A stretch of 64,000 nt of DNA. Origin: a virus. The translations under genes and the position numbers were made by a program. How positions within the stretch are numbered: position 1 is the stretch's first letter; the number at the start of each line of letters is the position of its first letter. The stretch is taken from positions 1 through 64,000 of the IMG/VR virus record IMGVR_UViG_3300025133_006719, one strand, 5' to 3'. The notes under the pieces are model-generated. The model was not told the origin of the DNA, did not search any database, and saw only the letters and a program-made list of their open reading frames with translations. This document shows, piece by piece, positions 33,625 to 41,953 of this stretch.

Positions 33625-36190
33625 AAAGACTTTTAATAGTAACTTCTCCGACTTGGACTTAGAAATCCACGGAGTCAGACTGCCAAATTTTAAGCCAAAC
33701 AAAAAAGGCGTAAAACTGTCCGGTAACGACAACTTTAGTTTCTTAAAGTCCTTATGTAACGAAGGGATAAAGAGGATTAAAGAGGAAGTGACCCCAGATG
33801 AATACCCCAACTACGTAAACAGGGGCAAGTATGAGTTAAACACTATTCACGAATTAGGATTTACCGACTATATTCTTTTGGTTTGGGACGTGGTTCACTT
33901 TTGTCACAGAAATAACATCCCAGTCGGACAAGGTCGCGGCTCTGCTGCCGGTAGTTTAGTTTTGTATTTAATTGGGGTAACTAAAATAGATCCTGTTAAA
34001 TACGACCTATTTTTCGAAAGGTTTATATCTAAAACCAGAGCAAAAAAACAAGTAGTAGGAGGGATAACATATTTAGACGGAGAGTTAATGTGTGATGTAG
34101 ATATTGACGTTTGTTATTATAAGCGCCAACAGGTCTTAGAGTATTTAGAGAAAAAATTCAAAGGTAAGACAGCAAAGATTTTAACCCTTAATAAACTTAG
34201 CAGTAAGCTCCTTATAAAAGAGTGTGGGAAAATAGCAGGCAGTAAAACCGAGGTTGAAATGAATGTGGTTTCCTCTCTAATACCTAAGGTTTTTGGGAAA
34301 GTAACTGACCTTGAGACAGCAAGAGAAGAAGTTGAACAGCTTGACGAATGGTTTAACGAGAATGAGGAGGTTTATAGAATAGCATTAAAACTAAAAAACC
34401 TAATTAAAAATAAAGGAGTTCACCCTTCCGGAATACTTTTGTCTTATGGTAAACTAGAGGAGTCTTGCCCCTTGGAGTTGTCCTCAGACAAGAACCCTAT
34501 CTCTGGCTTTGATATGAATTGGGTTTCTCTAACCAATACAAAACTTGACATACTGGGGCTAAGGAGCGTCTCGGTTGTAGATAACGCATGTAAGGAGATA
34601 GGGATAGACGTTGAGGATATAGATCTTAACGATAATTTCATTTACCAAAACCTGCAAGAACTCAGAGCTCCACACGGCCTATTTCAAATAGAGGCTGACA
34701 CCAACTTCAGAGTTTGCCAGAAAGTAAAACCTAAAAATCTAGAACAGTTGAGCGCGGTGTTAGCTTTAGGAAGACCGGGGGCACTAGCTTTTGTTGATCA
34801 GTATTCCAACTACTCTAATAACGATGTTTACGATTCCATACATCCTTTCTTTGATGATATTCTAAAAAGCACAGGGGGAGTTTGTCTCTACCAAGAGCAG
34901 ATGATGAAGATGGCTCACAAAATCGGCTTCACATTAGATGAAGCGGAAATTTTGCGTCGTATAGTCGGGAAAAAGAAAGTGGCTCAAGTAAGGGAATGGA
35001 AGGAGAAGATTGCGGATAAGGTGGAGGAAAATAGGCTTACAAGTGAATGGATGGGGGATAAAGGTAATGTTGACGTGGGAGATGTCCTCTGGAGTGTTTT
35101 GGAGGACTCAGCTAACTACTCTTTTAATAAGTCTCATTCTATAGCTTACGCTGCCCTATCAGCTTCTACGATTTATTTAAAATTCAAATATCCAAAAGAG
35201 TTTTTTCTGTCTCTACTTAAAATGACGAGGCATGAACCCGATCCTATTACCGAAATCGCCAAAATAGAAAGGGAGTTAGACCTTTTTGGAATTAAACTTA
35301 TGGCTCCCCACATCTTAAAGTCAGACTTAGATTTCAAAATCGAAGGTGACAATATAAGGTTTGGTTTATTATCTATCAAAGGGATATCGGATAAGTCGGT
35401 GGAGAAGTTAATGAACTTCAGAAAGGAGTACGCAAACAAGTTTGAAATATTCCAAGGGGCAAATGAAGCTGGATTAACGCTGCCTGTATTATGCCCTCTC
35501 ATACAAGCTGGGGCTTTAGAGGGCTTCAAGCAGTCTCGCACAAAAGTAGTCTACGAAGCTCAAGTATGGAGCAAGCTAACGGAAAGGGAAAAGATTGCCA
35601 TAATGCCAATAGCTGAAACGTACAACTATGACCTAACTAAATGCGTCAAAGCTTTAAACGAAGAGTTAAAAGACGAGAAAGGCAGACCTATCATCAAGGA
35701 TAGCCGGATAAATACAATTAGAAAAAATACAGAACTTTATAGATTAATTTATTCTCAGAATATAAAATCAGAAAGTTTCGCTAATTGGTATTATGAAAAT
35801 AGGCTTTTAGGATACAACCACGGAGTCAGCTTAAAAGATATATTTGAAGAAAAAACCGACAACCTAGTCAGCATAAGAGAGGTTGAAAATAGCCCCATAG
35901 GTAGACTATCTACATTCATTGGTACTATTTTCGAAAAGCCACATATAGGTAAAACAAAAAAAGGGAACAGCATGTTGAGGACTTCTATATCCGACGATAC
36001 TGGAATCATGAAGGTTCTAATGTTTAACGAGAAGCTGAATACCTGCAAAAGCTTGAATGGGGATAAGTACCCAGAGGAGGGTAACATCGTAATAATAAAA
36101 GGTAAAAAAGTCGAAGAAGCTGTCTTTGCTGACCTAATAGCAGTACAAGATAGCCACGTTTACACAAAGCTTTCAGAAGTTAGGAACTAA
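33617..36190 (+). CDS. dnaE: DNA polymerase III alpha subunit, catalytic part (DnaE-like, no PHP)
   Basis: A 857-residue protein (ATG at 33617; TTG at 33611 possible) starting where DnaE would be after the PHP domain. GRGSAAGSLVLYLIGVT, CDVDIDV with the two catalytic aspartates near residue 162, and LDILGLRSV with the third near 310 are the C-family palm motifs. VCLYQEQMMKMAHKIGF and ILRRIVGKKK follow, then a helix-hairpin-helix (LLSIKGISDKSVEKLM) and an OB-type beta barrel near the end (RLSTFIGTIFEK). Together with the separate PHP and DnaQ-like proteins this forms a phage replicase. Confidence 0.92.
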   Translation: MTEKTFNSNFSDLDLEIHGVRLPNFKPNKKGVKLSGNDNFSFLKSLCNEGIKRIKEEVTPDEYPNYVNRGKYELNTIHELGFTDYILLVWDVVHFCHRNNIPVGQGRGSAAGSLVLYLIGVTKIDPVKYDLFFERFISKTRAKKQVVGGITYLDGELMCDVDIDVCYYKRQQVLEYLEKKFKGKTAKILTLNKLSSKLLIKECGKIAGSKTEVEMNVVSSLIPKVFGKVTDLETAREEVEQLDEWFNENEEVYRIALKLKNLIKNKGVHPSGILLSYGKLEESCPLELSSDKNPISGFDMNWVSLTNTKLDILGLRSVSVVDNACKEIGIDVEDIDLNDNFIYQNLQELRAPHGLFQIEADTNFRVCQKVKPKNLEQLSAVLALGRPGALAFVDQYSNYSNNDVYDSIHPFFDDILKSTGGVCLYQEQMMKMAHKIGFTLDEAEILRRIVGKKKVAQVREWKEKIADKVEENRLTSEWMGDKGNVDVGDVLWSVLEDSANYSFNKSHSIAYAALSASTIYLKFKYPKEFFLSLLKMTRHEPDPITEIAKIERELDLFGIKLMAPHILKSDLDFKIEGDNIRFGLLSIKGISDKSVEKLMNFRKEYANKFEIFQGANEAGLTLPVLCPLIQAGALEGFKQSRTKVVYEAQVWSKLTEREKIAIMPIAETYNYDLTKCVKALNEELKDEKGRPIIKDSRINTIRKNTELYRLIYSQNIKSESFANWYYENRLLGYNHGVSLKDIFEEKTDNLVSIREVENSPIGRLSTFIGTIFEKPHIGKTKKGNSMLRTSISDDTGIMKVLMFNEKLNTCKSLNGDKYPEEGNIVIIKGKKVEEAVFADLIAVQDSHVYTKLSEVRN

Positions 36191-36227
36191 CTGGAAAAAC
36201 AAATAAATATTAAATATAATAACTAAA

Positions 36228-36818
36228 ATGGCAAGAATACAATTCTATAAACCGAACCCTAAAGGAACAGGCAGCGCATGTTCTTTTTGGAGCAGCGTAA
36301 AAGACGGATCACTTTTTGGTTCGTTCATTAAACAAAGCTCTTGGAACGATAAGACGAAAACAGGTTCGTTCAAAGCTAATAAAGAGAATCCCGCTGCAAG
36401 CACTCAATTTAAATTTAACCGTAATGAGGTGGCGGCAATTTTAGATTGCATAGAATCCGATAGGGAATTTTCAGCTTACCATAGCACCCCGAAGCAGATT
36501 ACTCGCTTCAAATTCACCCCCTATTCGAATGCTAAAGGCAGAGTTGGATTTTCTTACTCCGTAAACAAGGAAGACAAGGAGGACTCAACCAACAAAGCTG
36601 GTTTTATCATAGGCTTAACTTTTGCAGAGGCTAGGCACCTAAAGGAATATTTTATCTACACCCTAGCTTCCATGTTTAAATGGGAGGACGAGCAAGCTGC
36701 TGCGAATGAATCCTCACCAGACTCAGGTACAGAAAAAAAACCTCAGAATAAAAAAGAAACTCCATCCGTCAAAGCTCCTGACATCTCAGATGTTTTAGAG
36801 GATGACGAAAATTGGTAA
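36228..36818 (+). CDS. Putative ssDNA-binding protein
   Basis: A 196-residue protein with an aromatic- and Lys-rich beta domain (MARIQFYKPNPKGTGSACSF, ITRFKFTPYS) and a disordered, Gly/Pro/Lys linker ending in DISDVLEDDENW, the acidic tail typical of phage ssDNA-binding proteins. TATAAT lies seven bases before the ATG. The N-terminal fold could be of the PC4 or OB type; family not certain. The position behind the polymerase supports the role. Confidence 0.6.
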   Translation: MARIQFYKPNPKGTGSACSFWSSVKDGSLFGSFIKQSSWNDKTKTGSFKANKENPAASTQFKFNRNEVAAILDCIESDREFSAYHSTPKQITRFKFTPYSNAKGRVGFSYSVNKEDKEDSTNKAGFIIGLTFAEARHLKEYFIYTLASMFKWEDEQAAANESSPDSGTEKKPQNKKETPSVKAPDISDVLEDDENW

Positions 36819-36866
36819 ACTTGCGAAAACTGACAAAACTTTGTTAACTGTCACAATTAAATAAGT

Positions 36867-38801
36867 GTGAAGAAGAAAAAGCTATTATTCCAAAGCGACT
36901 TTGCTTTAATGAAAACGGGCTTTGGCCGAAATGCCAGAGCTGTTTTGTCTTATTTGTATAAGACTGGTAAATATGAGATACTGCACTACTGCTGCGGTAT
37001 GAACAAAGATAACGTGATGCTTGACAAAACGCCTTGGAAAAGCGTTGGATGCATACCACCTGCTGGCGAGCTACGCGGGAAGAAAGCTAAAGACCCCTCA
37101 ATACAGAGGGATGTAAATTACGGTTCCCTTTTTATTGATGAGGTCGTTAAGGACTTTAAACCTGACGTATATATAGCAGTACAAGATATTTGGGGCGTAG
37201 ATTTCGCAGTTCCTAAACAATGGTTTAGTAAAATCACTTCATGCATATGGACTACGCTTGATTCCTTACCTATTTTGCCATCAGCCGTTAAGACAGCAAA
37301 AAAGGTCAACAACTATTGGATATGGAGCAACTTCGCAACTCAAGAGCTTAGGAGACTTGGGCATGAACATGTTAAAACAGTAAGAGGGGCAGTAGAGTGT
37401 ACGTACTTTAAGAGATTAAAGAATAGGAATGAGCTTAGAAATAAATTTAACCTTAAAGATAATTTTGTCATTGGCTTTGTATTTAGGAATCAATTAAGAA
37501 AATCTGTACCCAACCTCCTAGAAGGGTTTTCCCTCTTTAAGTTGGCTCACCCAAATGCGAAAGCGAAACTGTTGCTACATACAAGCTTCGAAGAAGGCTG
37601 GGGCATTCCTAAGTTAGCAAAAGAATACGATATACCAATCGAGGATATACTAACAACGTATGTCTGCGCCAAATGTAAACACTATGAGGTACAACCATAT
37701 ACAAAAAACGTATTAGACTGTAAAAAGTGTGAGTCGGAGAAAACTGTAAAAACTGTAAATATAGGTACAGCAGCAACCGAGGCTCAATTAAATGAAGTCT
37801 ATAACTTAATGGATGTATATTGCCATCCATTCACCAGCGGTGGTCAAGAGATCCCAATCCAAGAAGCGAAACTAACCGAACTGGTTACGCTAGTTACCAA
37901 CTATAGCTGTGGCGTGGATTCTTGCGTAGAAGAAGCCGCATCTTTACCTTTAGAGTGGTCCGAATACAGAGAGCAAGGCACAGAGTTTAGAAAAGCTTCC
38001 ACCAAGCCAGAGTCAATCCTAGAACAGCTTCGTAAAGTCTATAATATGACTGATGAAGAAAGAACTAAAATGGGCAAGCAGGCCAGAAAATGGGTGTTAT
38101 TGAATTTCGATACTCCTGTTATAGGAAAACAGATATGTGAGTTCGTGGACGATGCCCCCTTTGTAGACGAATCTGTTTTTGGGGAGGGCGAGGAGGAAGA
38201 GATAAACCCCTATATTCCCATAGACAACAGTATCAAGGAGGATAAGCAGTGGCTAACAGAAGCTTATCACAAAATTTTAAGCATGACCCACGTTGACGAA
38301 GACGACGATGGTCACAAATATTGGATGGAGCTTTTAGAGTCAAAGAAAAACAGCAGACAAGATGTTGAGAGTTACTTTAGGCAGACCGCTATAGACAACA
38401 AAAATAAAAAAATACTTAGAATCAGCGATGACAAATTTTCATCTCATCTAGACGAAGACGACGAGGGTAAGCGCATTATAATGGTAATCCCTAAGGACGC
38501 TGGGGATGTATACTTGGCTACCAGCTTGCTTCCAAGCATTAACAGGCTTTACCCCGACTACAATCTCTATTTTGCTTGTGAGGATAAGTTCAAGGATATT
38601 ATCTTAGGGAATCCTCATGTTCATAAGTGGGTTCCTTTTTGTCAGTCTATGGAGCAGGGGGTTTGGCTGGAAGGAAATGGCAATCATAAAGGATGGTTCG
38701 AGGTCGCTTATGTTCCTTTCTTAACAATTCAAGAGAACCTATCTAGCTGGCTTCATAACGATAAAAAAGATAAATTAGATTTAGAGCTATGCACATATTA
38801 G
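36867..38801 (+). CDS. GT4 glycosyltransferase with zinc ribbon, fused to N-terminal half of a GT9 domain
   Basis: A 644-residue protein starting at GTG. Residues 1-400 form a GT4-like GT-B enzyme (GFVFRNQLRKSVPNLLEGF; HPFTSGGQEIPIQEAKL). A zinc ribbon, CAKC...CKKC near 268-292, is inserted. From about residue 545, IIMVIPKDAGDVYLATSLLP, LYFACEDKFKDIILGN and similar segments match the N-terminal Rossmann half of GT9 heptosyltransferases. The matching C-terminal half starts the next gene, overlapping by 13 bp in another frame. Confidence 0.75.
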   Translation: MKKKKLLFQSDFALMKTGFGRNARAVLSYLYKTGKYEILHYCCGMNKDNVMLDKTPWKSVGCIPPAGELRGKKAKDPSIQRDVNYGSLFIDEVVKDFKPDVYIAVQDIWGVDFAVPKQWFSKITSCIWTTLDSLPILPSAVKTAKKVNNYWIWSNFATQELRRLGHEHVKTVRGAVECTYFKRLKNRNELRNKFNLKDNFVIGFVFRNQLRKSVPNLLEGFSLFKLAHPNAKAKLLLHTSFEEGWGIPKLAKEYDIPIEDILTTYVCAKCKHYEVQPYTKNVLDCKKCESEKTVKTVNIGTAATEAQLNEVYNLMDVYCHPFTSGGQEIPIQEAKLTELVTLVTNYSCGVDSCVEEAASLPLEWSEYREQGTEFRKASTKPESILEQLRKVYNMTDEERTKMGKQARKWVLLNFDTPVIGKQICEFVDDAPFVDESVFGEGEEEEINPYIPIDNSIKEDKQWLTEAYHKILSMTHVDEDDDGHKYWMELLESKKNSRQDVESYFRQTAIDNKNKKILRISDDKFSSHLDEDDEGKRIIMVIPKDAGDVYLATSLLPSINRLYPDYNLYFACEDKFKDIILGNPHVHKWVPFCQSMEQGVWLEGNGNHKGWFEVAYVPFLTIQENLSSWLHNDKKDKLDLELCTY

Positions 38802-39985
38802 AAGCCTATGCATCAAATTGTTGCCTTAAAATAGATAAACCTTTTATCTACGAAAAATACTACCCACTTCCGGCTGACAAATACATCACTCTGCACCATC
38901 CGAATAAAACAGACTCAAGGAAATATGACCATTGGGACTCTGTCGTTAGGCTGTTGAAGCCGGTTCTAGATAAAGAGGGTATTAAGATCGTACAGGTGGG
39001 GACTGGGTCAGAAGTGATAGTAAAGAATTGCCATAACTTGCTTGGTCGCACTTCCGTTAATCAGTTGGCCTACGTTATAAGGCGTTCAATGTTGCACCTT
39101 GGAGTTGACAGTCTTCCGATTCACTTAGCCTCTGGATATGGGAAAAAAATAGTAGCACTCTATTCTAATAAATATGCCTGTCACTCTGGCCCCTACTGGT
39201 CAAAAGAAGAGGATGTGATATTGTTAGAGTCTGACAAAGACGGAGACAAACCAACTTACGCACATAATGAAGAACCGAAGACCATAAATACAATAGCTCC
39301 CGAGGATATCACTAAGTCTGTTTGTAAGCTTTTAGGTCTAGATTTCGACTACGAATACGAAACGTTATACACTGGTAAATTCTTCCATATTGGTTTAGTC
39401 GAGTCAGTCCCAGATGAGGTTGTTAAAATATCAAACATGGATGGCCAGACAAGTTACATAAGAGCAGATATAAAAAACACAAACACCACACCCGAAAAAA
39501 TAGACGCACAACTTTCAATCGATGGCAAGTATTCTTTAATGATTGATAAACCTATCGACATAAACATACTAACCAAAAACAAAAAAAGGATTGATACAAT
39601 AATCTACATAATAGACGAGAGATCAAGGGCGTCCTTCTATGACGAAGTTATTTCCGAAGGCTTAAAATGCACACTTGCAACATTCGCCAGCGATGAAGAG
39701 TTCGAGAAAATTAAATTTAAGTTTTTAGACTACCCTAAGGTTACAAGAGTTAAGATAGATAGGGCAGATGAAGTTAAACAGCTAGAAGGAGAAAGTATTA
39801 AAAAGCTTTTTTATCAAACCAATAAGTATACTATTCACAAGTCCAAGTTCTACGCGAGCCAAGCGGCTTTAGAAAACGGAGAGCCAGCATCAAGGATGGA
39901 TCCTTCTGACGTTTATCAAATACCAGATAACCCCAACTTCTTCAAAGACTTGGATCATATTAGGATACTCAAAAAAACTCCTTGA
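38789..39985 (+). CDS. C-terminal half of a GT9 heptosyltransferase-like enzyme plus extra domain
   Basis: A 398-residue protein. Residues 1-150 carry the ADP-heptose-binding half of GT9: HHPNKTDSRKYDHW, KIVQVGTGSE, LGVDSLPIHLASGYGKKIVALYS. The N-terminal half is in the previous gene, so the two products probably pair. Residues 170-398 are unrecognised. ATG start is used within the overlap. A HldE-like kinase and nucleotidyltransferase at 47-49 kb could supply activated heptose. Confidence 0.7.
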   Translation: MHILEAYASNCCLKIDKPFIYEKYYPLPADKYITLHHPNKTDSRKYDHWDSVVRLLKPVLDKEGIKIVQVGTGSEVIVKNCHNLLGRTSVNQLAYVIRRSMLHLGVDSLPIHLASGYGKKIVALYSNKYACHSGPYWSKEEDVILLESDKDGDKPTYAHNEEPKTINTIAPEDITKSVCKLLGLDFDYEYETLYTGKFFHIGLVESVPDEVVKISNMDGQTSYIRADIKNTNTTPEKIDAQLSIDGKYSLMIDKPIDINILTKNKKRIDTIIYIIDERSRASFYDEVISEGLKCTLATFASDEEFEKIKFKFLDYPKVTRVKIDRADEVKQLEGESIKKLFYQTNKYTIHKSKFYASQAALENGEPASRMDPSDVYQIPDNPNFFKDLDHIRILKKTP

Positions 39986-40010
39986 CTTTGTCGCCCCGAC
40001 GAGATAGACT
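39982..40010 (+). promoter_or_regulatory. CCCC-type phage promoter
   Basis: TTGACT, 17 bp spacer with GCCCCG at 39993-39998, TAGACT at 40005-40010, then seven bases to the ATG at 40018. Leaderless start predicted. It overlaps the end of the GT9-half gene. Confidence 0.75.
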
Positions 40011-40017
40011 AAAAAAC

Positions 40018-40746
40018 ATGACAGCGGCGAAGAAGAAACTAACGGCACGAACCGTAAAGAGGGATGACGACGGCTTGATCGAAGGTCTCGACTACACATT
40101 CGAAGATAACGGCTTAATAGATTGGAGAAGGATGGTGAGATCAGAATTTTTGGTCCCCAACAAAGATAGAACTAAAGAGGCGGATATATCCAAGCTCCAA
40201 GACAGGGATTTGATTATTCTTTTAGGAGGCTTGAAAGATCTGTCGCAAAAACGCGGCTATACTAAAGTAGACTATAAAATATACGAGGCCAGAGAAGATT
40301 ACGTTTGCGCTTCATGCAGGATAGAGTGGATTCCCAATTTTGAGACTGAGGGTAGAGCGGTGTCTTTTGAATCTTTAGCTAGTACGACGCTCCACAACAC
40401 GAAGGATTTTGGACAGCTTTATCTGGCAGAAATGGCGGAGAACAGAGCTTTTTGCAGAAGCGTTAGGAATTTCCTAAGAATCAATATTGTTTCTGCTGAT
40501 GAGATGTCAAAGAACTCCACGATGAACCCGTTTACGCCAAACGGGGATTCCGATTCATCTAATTCCTCTAATGACCCTGCTCAAATACTTGCGGCAGCTA
40601 TGAAATCTAAAGGCGTTACATTCGACAACTTAAAGAAAAGGTTAGTAGCAGAAGGCTATACCGATGCAGAAGAACTAAACAGTGTAAACGACATTAGTAA
40701 AACAAAAATATTTGAGCTAATCTCAAGAATTAAAAACAAGAAATGA
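40018..40746 (+). CDS. Unknown DNA-metabolism protein, possible annealing protein
   Basis: A 242-residue protein, started at the ATG that fits the promoter. A conserved-looking core includes LQDRDLIILLGGLKDLSQKR, VSFESLASTTLHNTKDF and MAENRAFCRSVRNFLRI, similar in kind to the ARNRAL-type helix of Rad52/Erf-like annealing proteins. A flexible Ser/Asn linker leads to a C-terminal helical domain. The recombination role is a low-confidence guess from this helix and from gene context. Confidence 0.55.
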   Translation: MTAAKKKLTARTVKRDDDGLIEGLDYTFEDNGLIDWRRMVRSEFLVPNKDRTKEADISKLQDRDLIILLGGLKDLSQKRGYTKVDYKIYEAREDYVCASCRIEWIPNFETEGRAVSFESLASTTLHNTKDFGQLYLAEMAENRAFCRSVRNFLRINIVSADEMSKNSTMNPFTPNGDSDSSNSSNDPAQILAAAMKSKGVTFDNLKKRLVAEGYTDAEELNSVNDISKTKIFELISRIKNKK

Positions 40747-41312
40747 GACAAGTAAACAATTTTTTTGCAGACCCAGACGAGGTAAGAGCAGGAGCAATGA
40801 AGCTCCAAGTTTGGCCTTGTAAGGAGCATCCTACGAATGGGAATTGGCCCGGACTAAGAACTGAATACATATCAGCAGTAAATGAGAAAGCTTTCGAAAT
40901 TTTCTGGAAGTCTTTTTATAAAGTAATGGGATGGCCAGACGGTAAAGATGTCTATTTTGAAACTTTTTACCAATTTTGCAGGGCGAAAGACGGGGATAGT
41001 TGGGTTCACCAAGACGTCATGACCCAAGGCTTTACTCGAGTTGGTGTAGTTTACCTATCCCCAAATCCCCCCGCCAATAGCGGCACAACCATTTACCAAC
41101 CCAAAGAAGGCGAAACCATTGAATCATTGAAAGATGACGAAGGTGATGTCGCAGGCGATGTTTCCCGCTATGACGTAAAGCAAGAATTCGAAAATATCTA
41201 CAACAGCGCGGTATTTTACAAACCTACTGACTTACATAAGTCAACAGGTTATTTTGGCTCCACAAAGGATGATGCCAGATTGACACAGGTATTTTTTGTA
41301 AGAGAGAATTAA
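40743..41312 (+). CDS. DUF6445-like 2OG-Fe(II) oxygenase-fold protein
   Basis: A 189-residue protein. VNNFFADPDEVRAGAM at the start, VHQDVMTQGFTRVGVVYLSP with an HxD pair and a late FYKPTDLHKSTGYFG with the distal His match DUF6445-type oxygenase-fold proteins. Fifth oxygenase-like gene of the window. Substrate unknown. Overlaps its upstream neighbour by 4 bp. Confidence 0.7.
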   Translation: MRQVNNFFADPDEVRAGAMKLQVWPCKEHPTNGNWPGLRTEYISAVNEKAFEIFWKSFYKVMGWPDGKDVYFETFYQFCRAKDGDSWVHQDVMTQGFTRVGVVYLSPNPPANSGTTIYQPKEGETIESLKDDEGDVAGDVSRYDVKQEFENIYNSAVFYKPTDLHKSTGYFGSTKDDARLTQVFFVREN

Positions 41313-41332
41313 TGTCACACTAAGTGTCACAC
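41313..41332 (+). repeat. Direct repeat TGTCACAC, possible operator
   Basis: TGTCACAC at 41313-41320 and 41325-41332 with a 12-bp period, immediately after the stop codon and about 50 bp before the Hsp20 promoter. A dimeric regulator could bind such sites. Confidence 0.4.
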
Positions 41333-41381
41333 CTTTTTAAAAAAATGCGAAAAACCCCTTTAAAAACGAGAAAATTAAACT

Positions 41382-41402
41382 TGGCACGTTGTTTGCTATA
41401 AT
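41382..41402 (+). promoter_or_regulatory. Sigma54-like promoter overlapping a TATAAT box, upstream of Hsp20
   Basis: TGGCACG-TTGT-TTGCT at 41382-41397 matches the -24/-12 consensus TGGCACG-N4-TTGCW. The start site would be near 41408, four bases before the ATG. TATAAT at 41397-41402 overlaps it and could act as a -10 element instead. Confidence 0.45.
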
Positions 41403-41411
41403 AACACCTGT

Positions 41412-41822
41412 ATGACAAAATACGAAAAAGAGTATTATGGAGTAGATGGTTCTATTCAGGACCTCACAAGCGAAGCGGTTAGATTATTCCCATCTTGGGC
41501 AGCTTTATTCGACACCGAGCCAAGAAGAGTAAACTGTTTCTCGGATGACGAGGAAGAGTATAGCCTAGAGTTGGAGTTAGCCGGTTTTGATAAAAAAGAT
41601 ATTACTATGGAAGTGCAGCCCTCAAAGCACCTATCTGGTAAATATCTAATCATTAAAGGATTCAAGGAGGTAAGAGGCAGCAAAAAGAACGTATCAGAAA
41701 GGTTTTTGATGCCAGAAAATTCTGACCCCTCTAAGATTTCTGCAGAACTTAAAAACGGGCTTCTTTCAGTTAAGGTGGAGAAGCTTGAGGATTCAAAGCC
41801 TTTGCAGGTCAAAATAAATTGA
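41412..41822 (+). CDS. Small heat-shock protein, Hsp20/alpha-crystallin
   Basis: A 136-residue protein with the alpha-crystallin domain between about residues 48 and 136: YSLELELAGFDKKDITMEV, then ERFLMPENSDPSKISAEL and the A-x-L-x-NG-x-L signature as AELKNGLLSV. It would hold partly folded proteins. Many phages with large genomes carry one. Single-gene unit with its own promoter and terminator. Confidence 0.9.
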   Translation: MTKYEKEYYGVDGSIQDLTSEAVRLFPSWAALFDTEPRRVNCFSDDEEEYSLELELAGFDKKDITMEVQPSKHLSGKYLIIKGFKEVRGSKKNVSERFLMPENSDPSKISAELKNGLLSVKVEKLEDSKPLQVKIN

Positions 41823-41847
41823 TAAACTAAAACAATATTACCGCATT

Positions 41848-41881
41848 AGCATGGAGTCATAAAGCTCCATGCTATTTTTTT
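41848..41881 (+). terminator. Intrinsic terminator
   Basis: AGCATGGAG pairs with CTCCATGCT around an 8-base loop, followed by ATTTTTTT. Confidence 0.9.
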
Positions 41882-41953
41882 CGGTACATAATACTAAATT
41901 AACTGTAGAATAGATATAGCAATGAACACCAATTAAGACTTGGATTTTAACAA

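Noticed and set aside
38763-38769. AAAAAAG as a programmed -1 frameshift site joining the two GT9 halves
   Set aside because: The zero-frame codons are AAA AAA GAT, so the heptamer is out of register, and the -1 frame has a stop at 38771.
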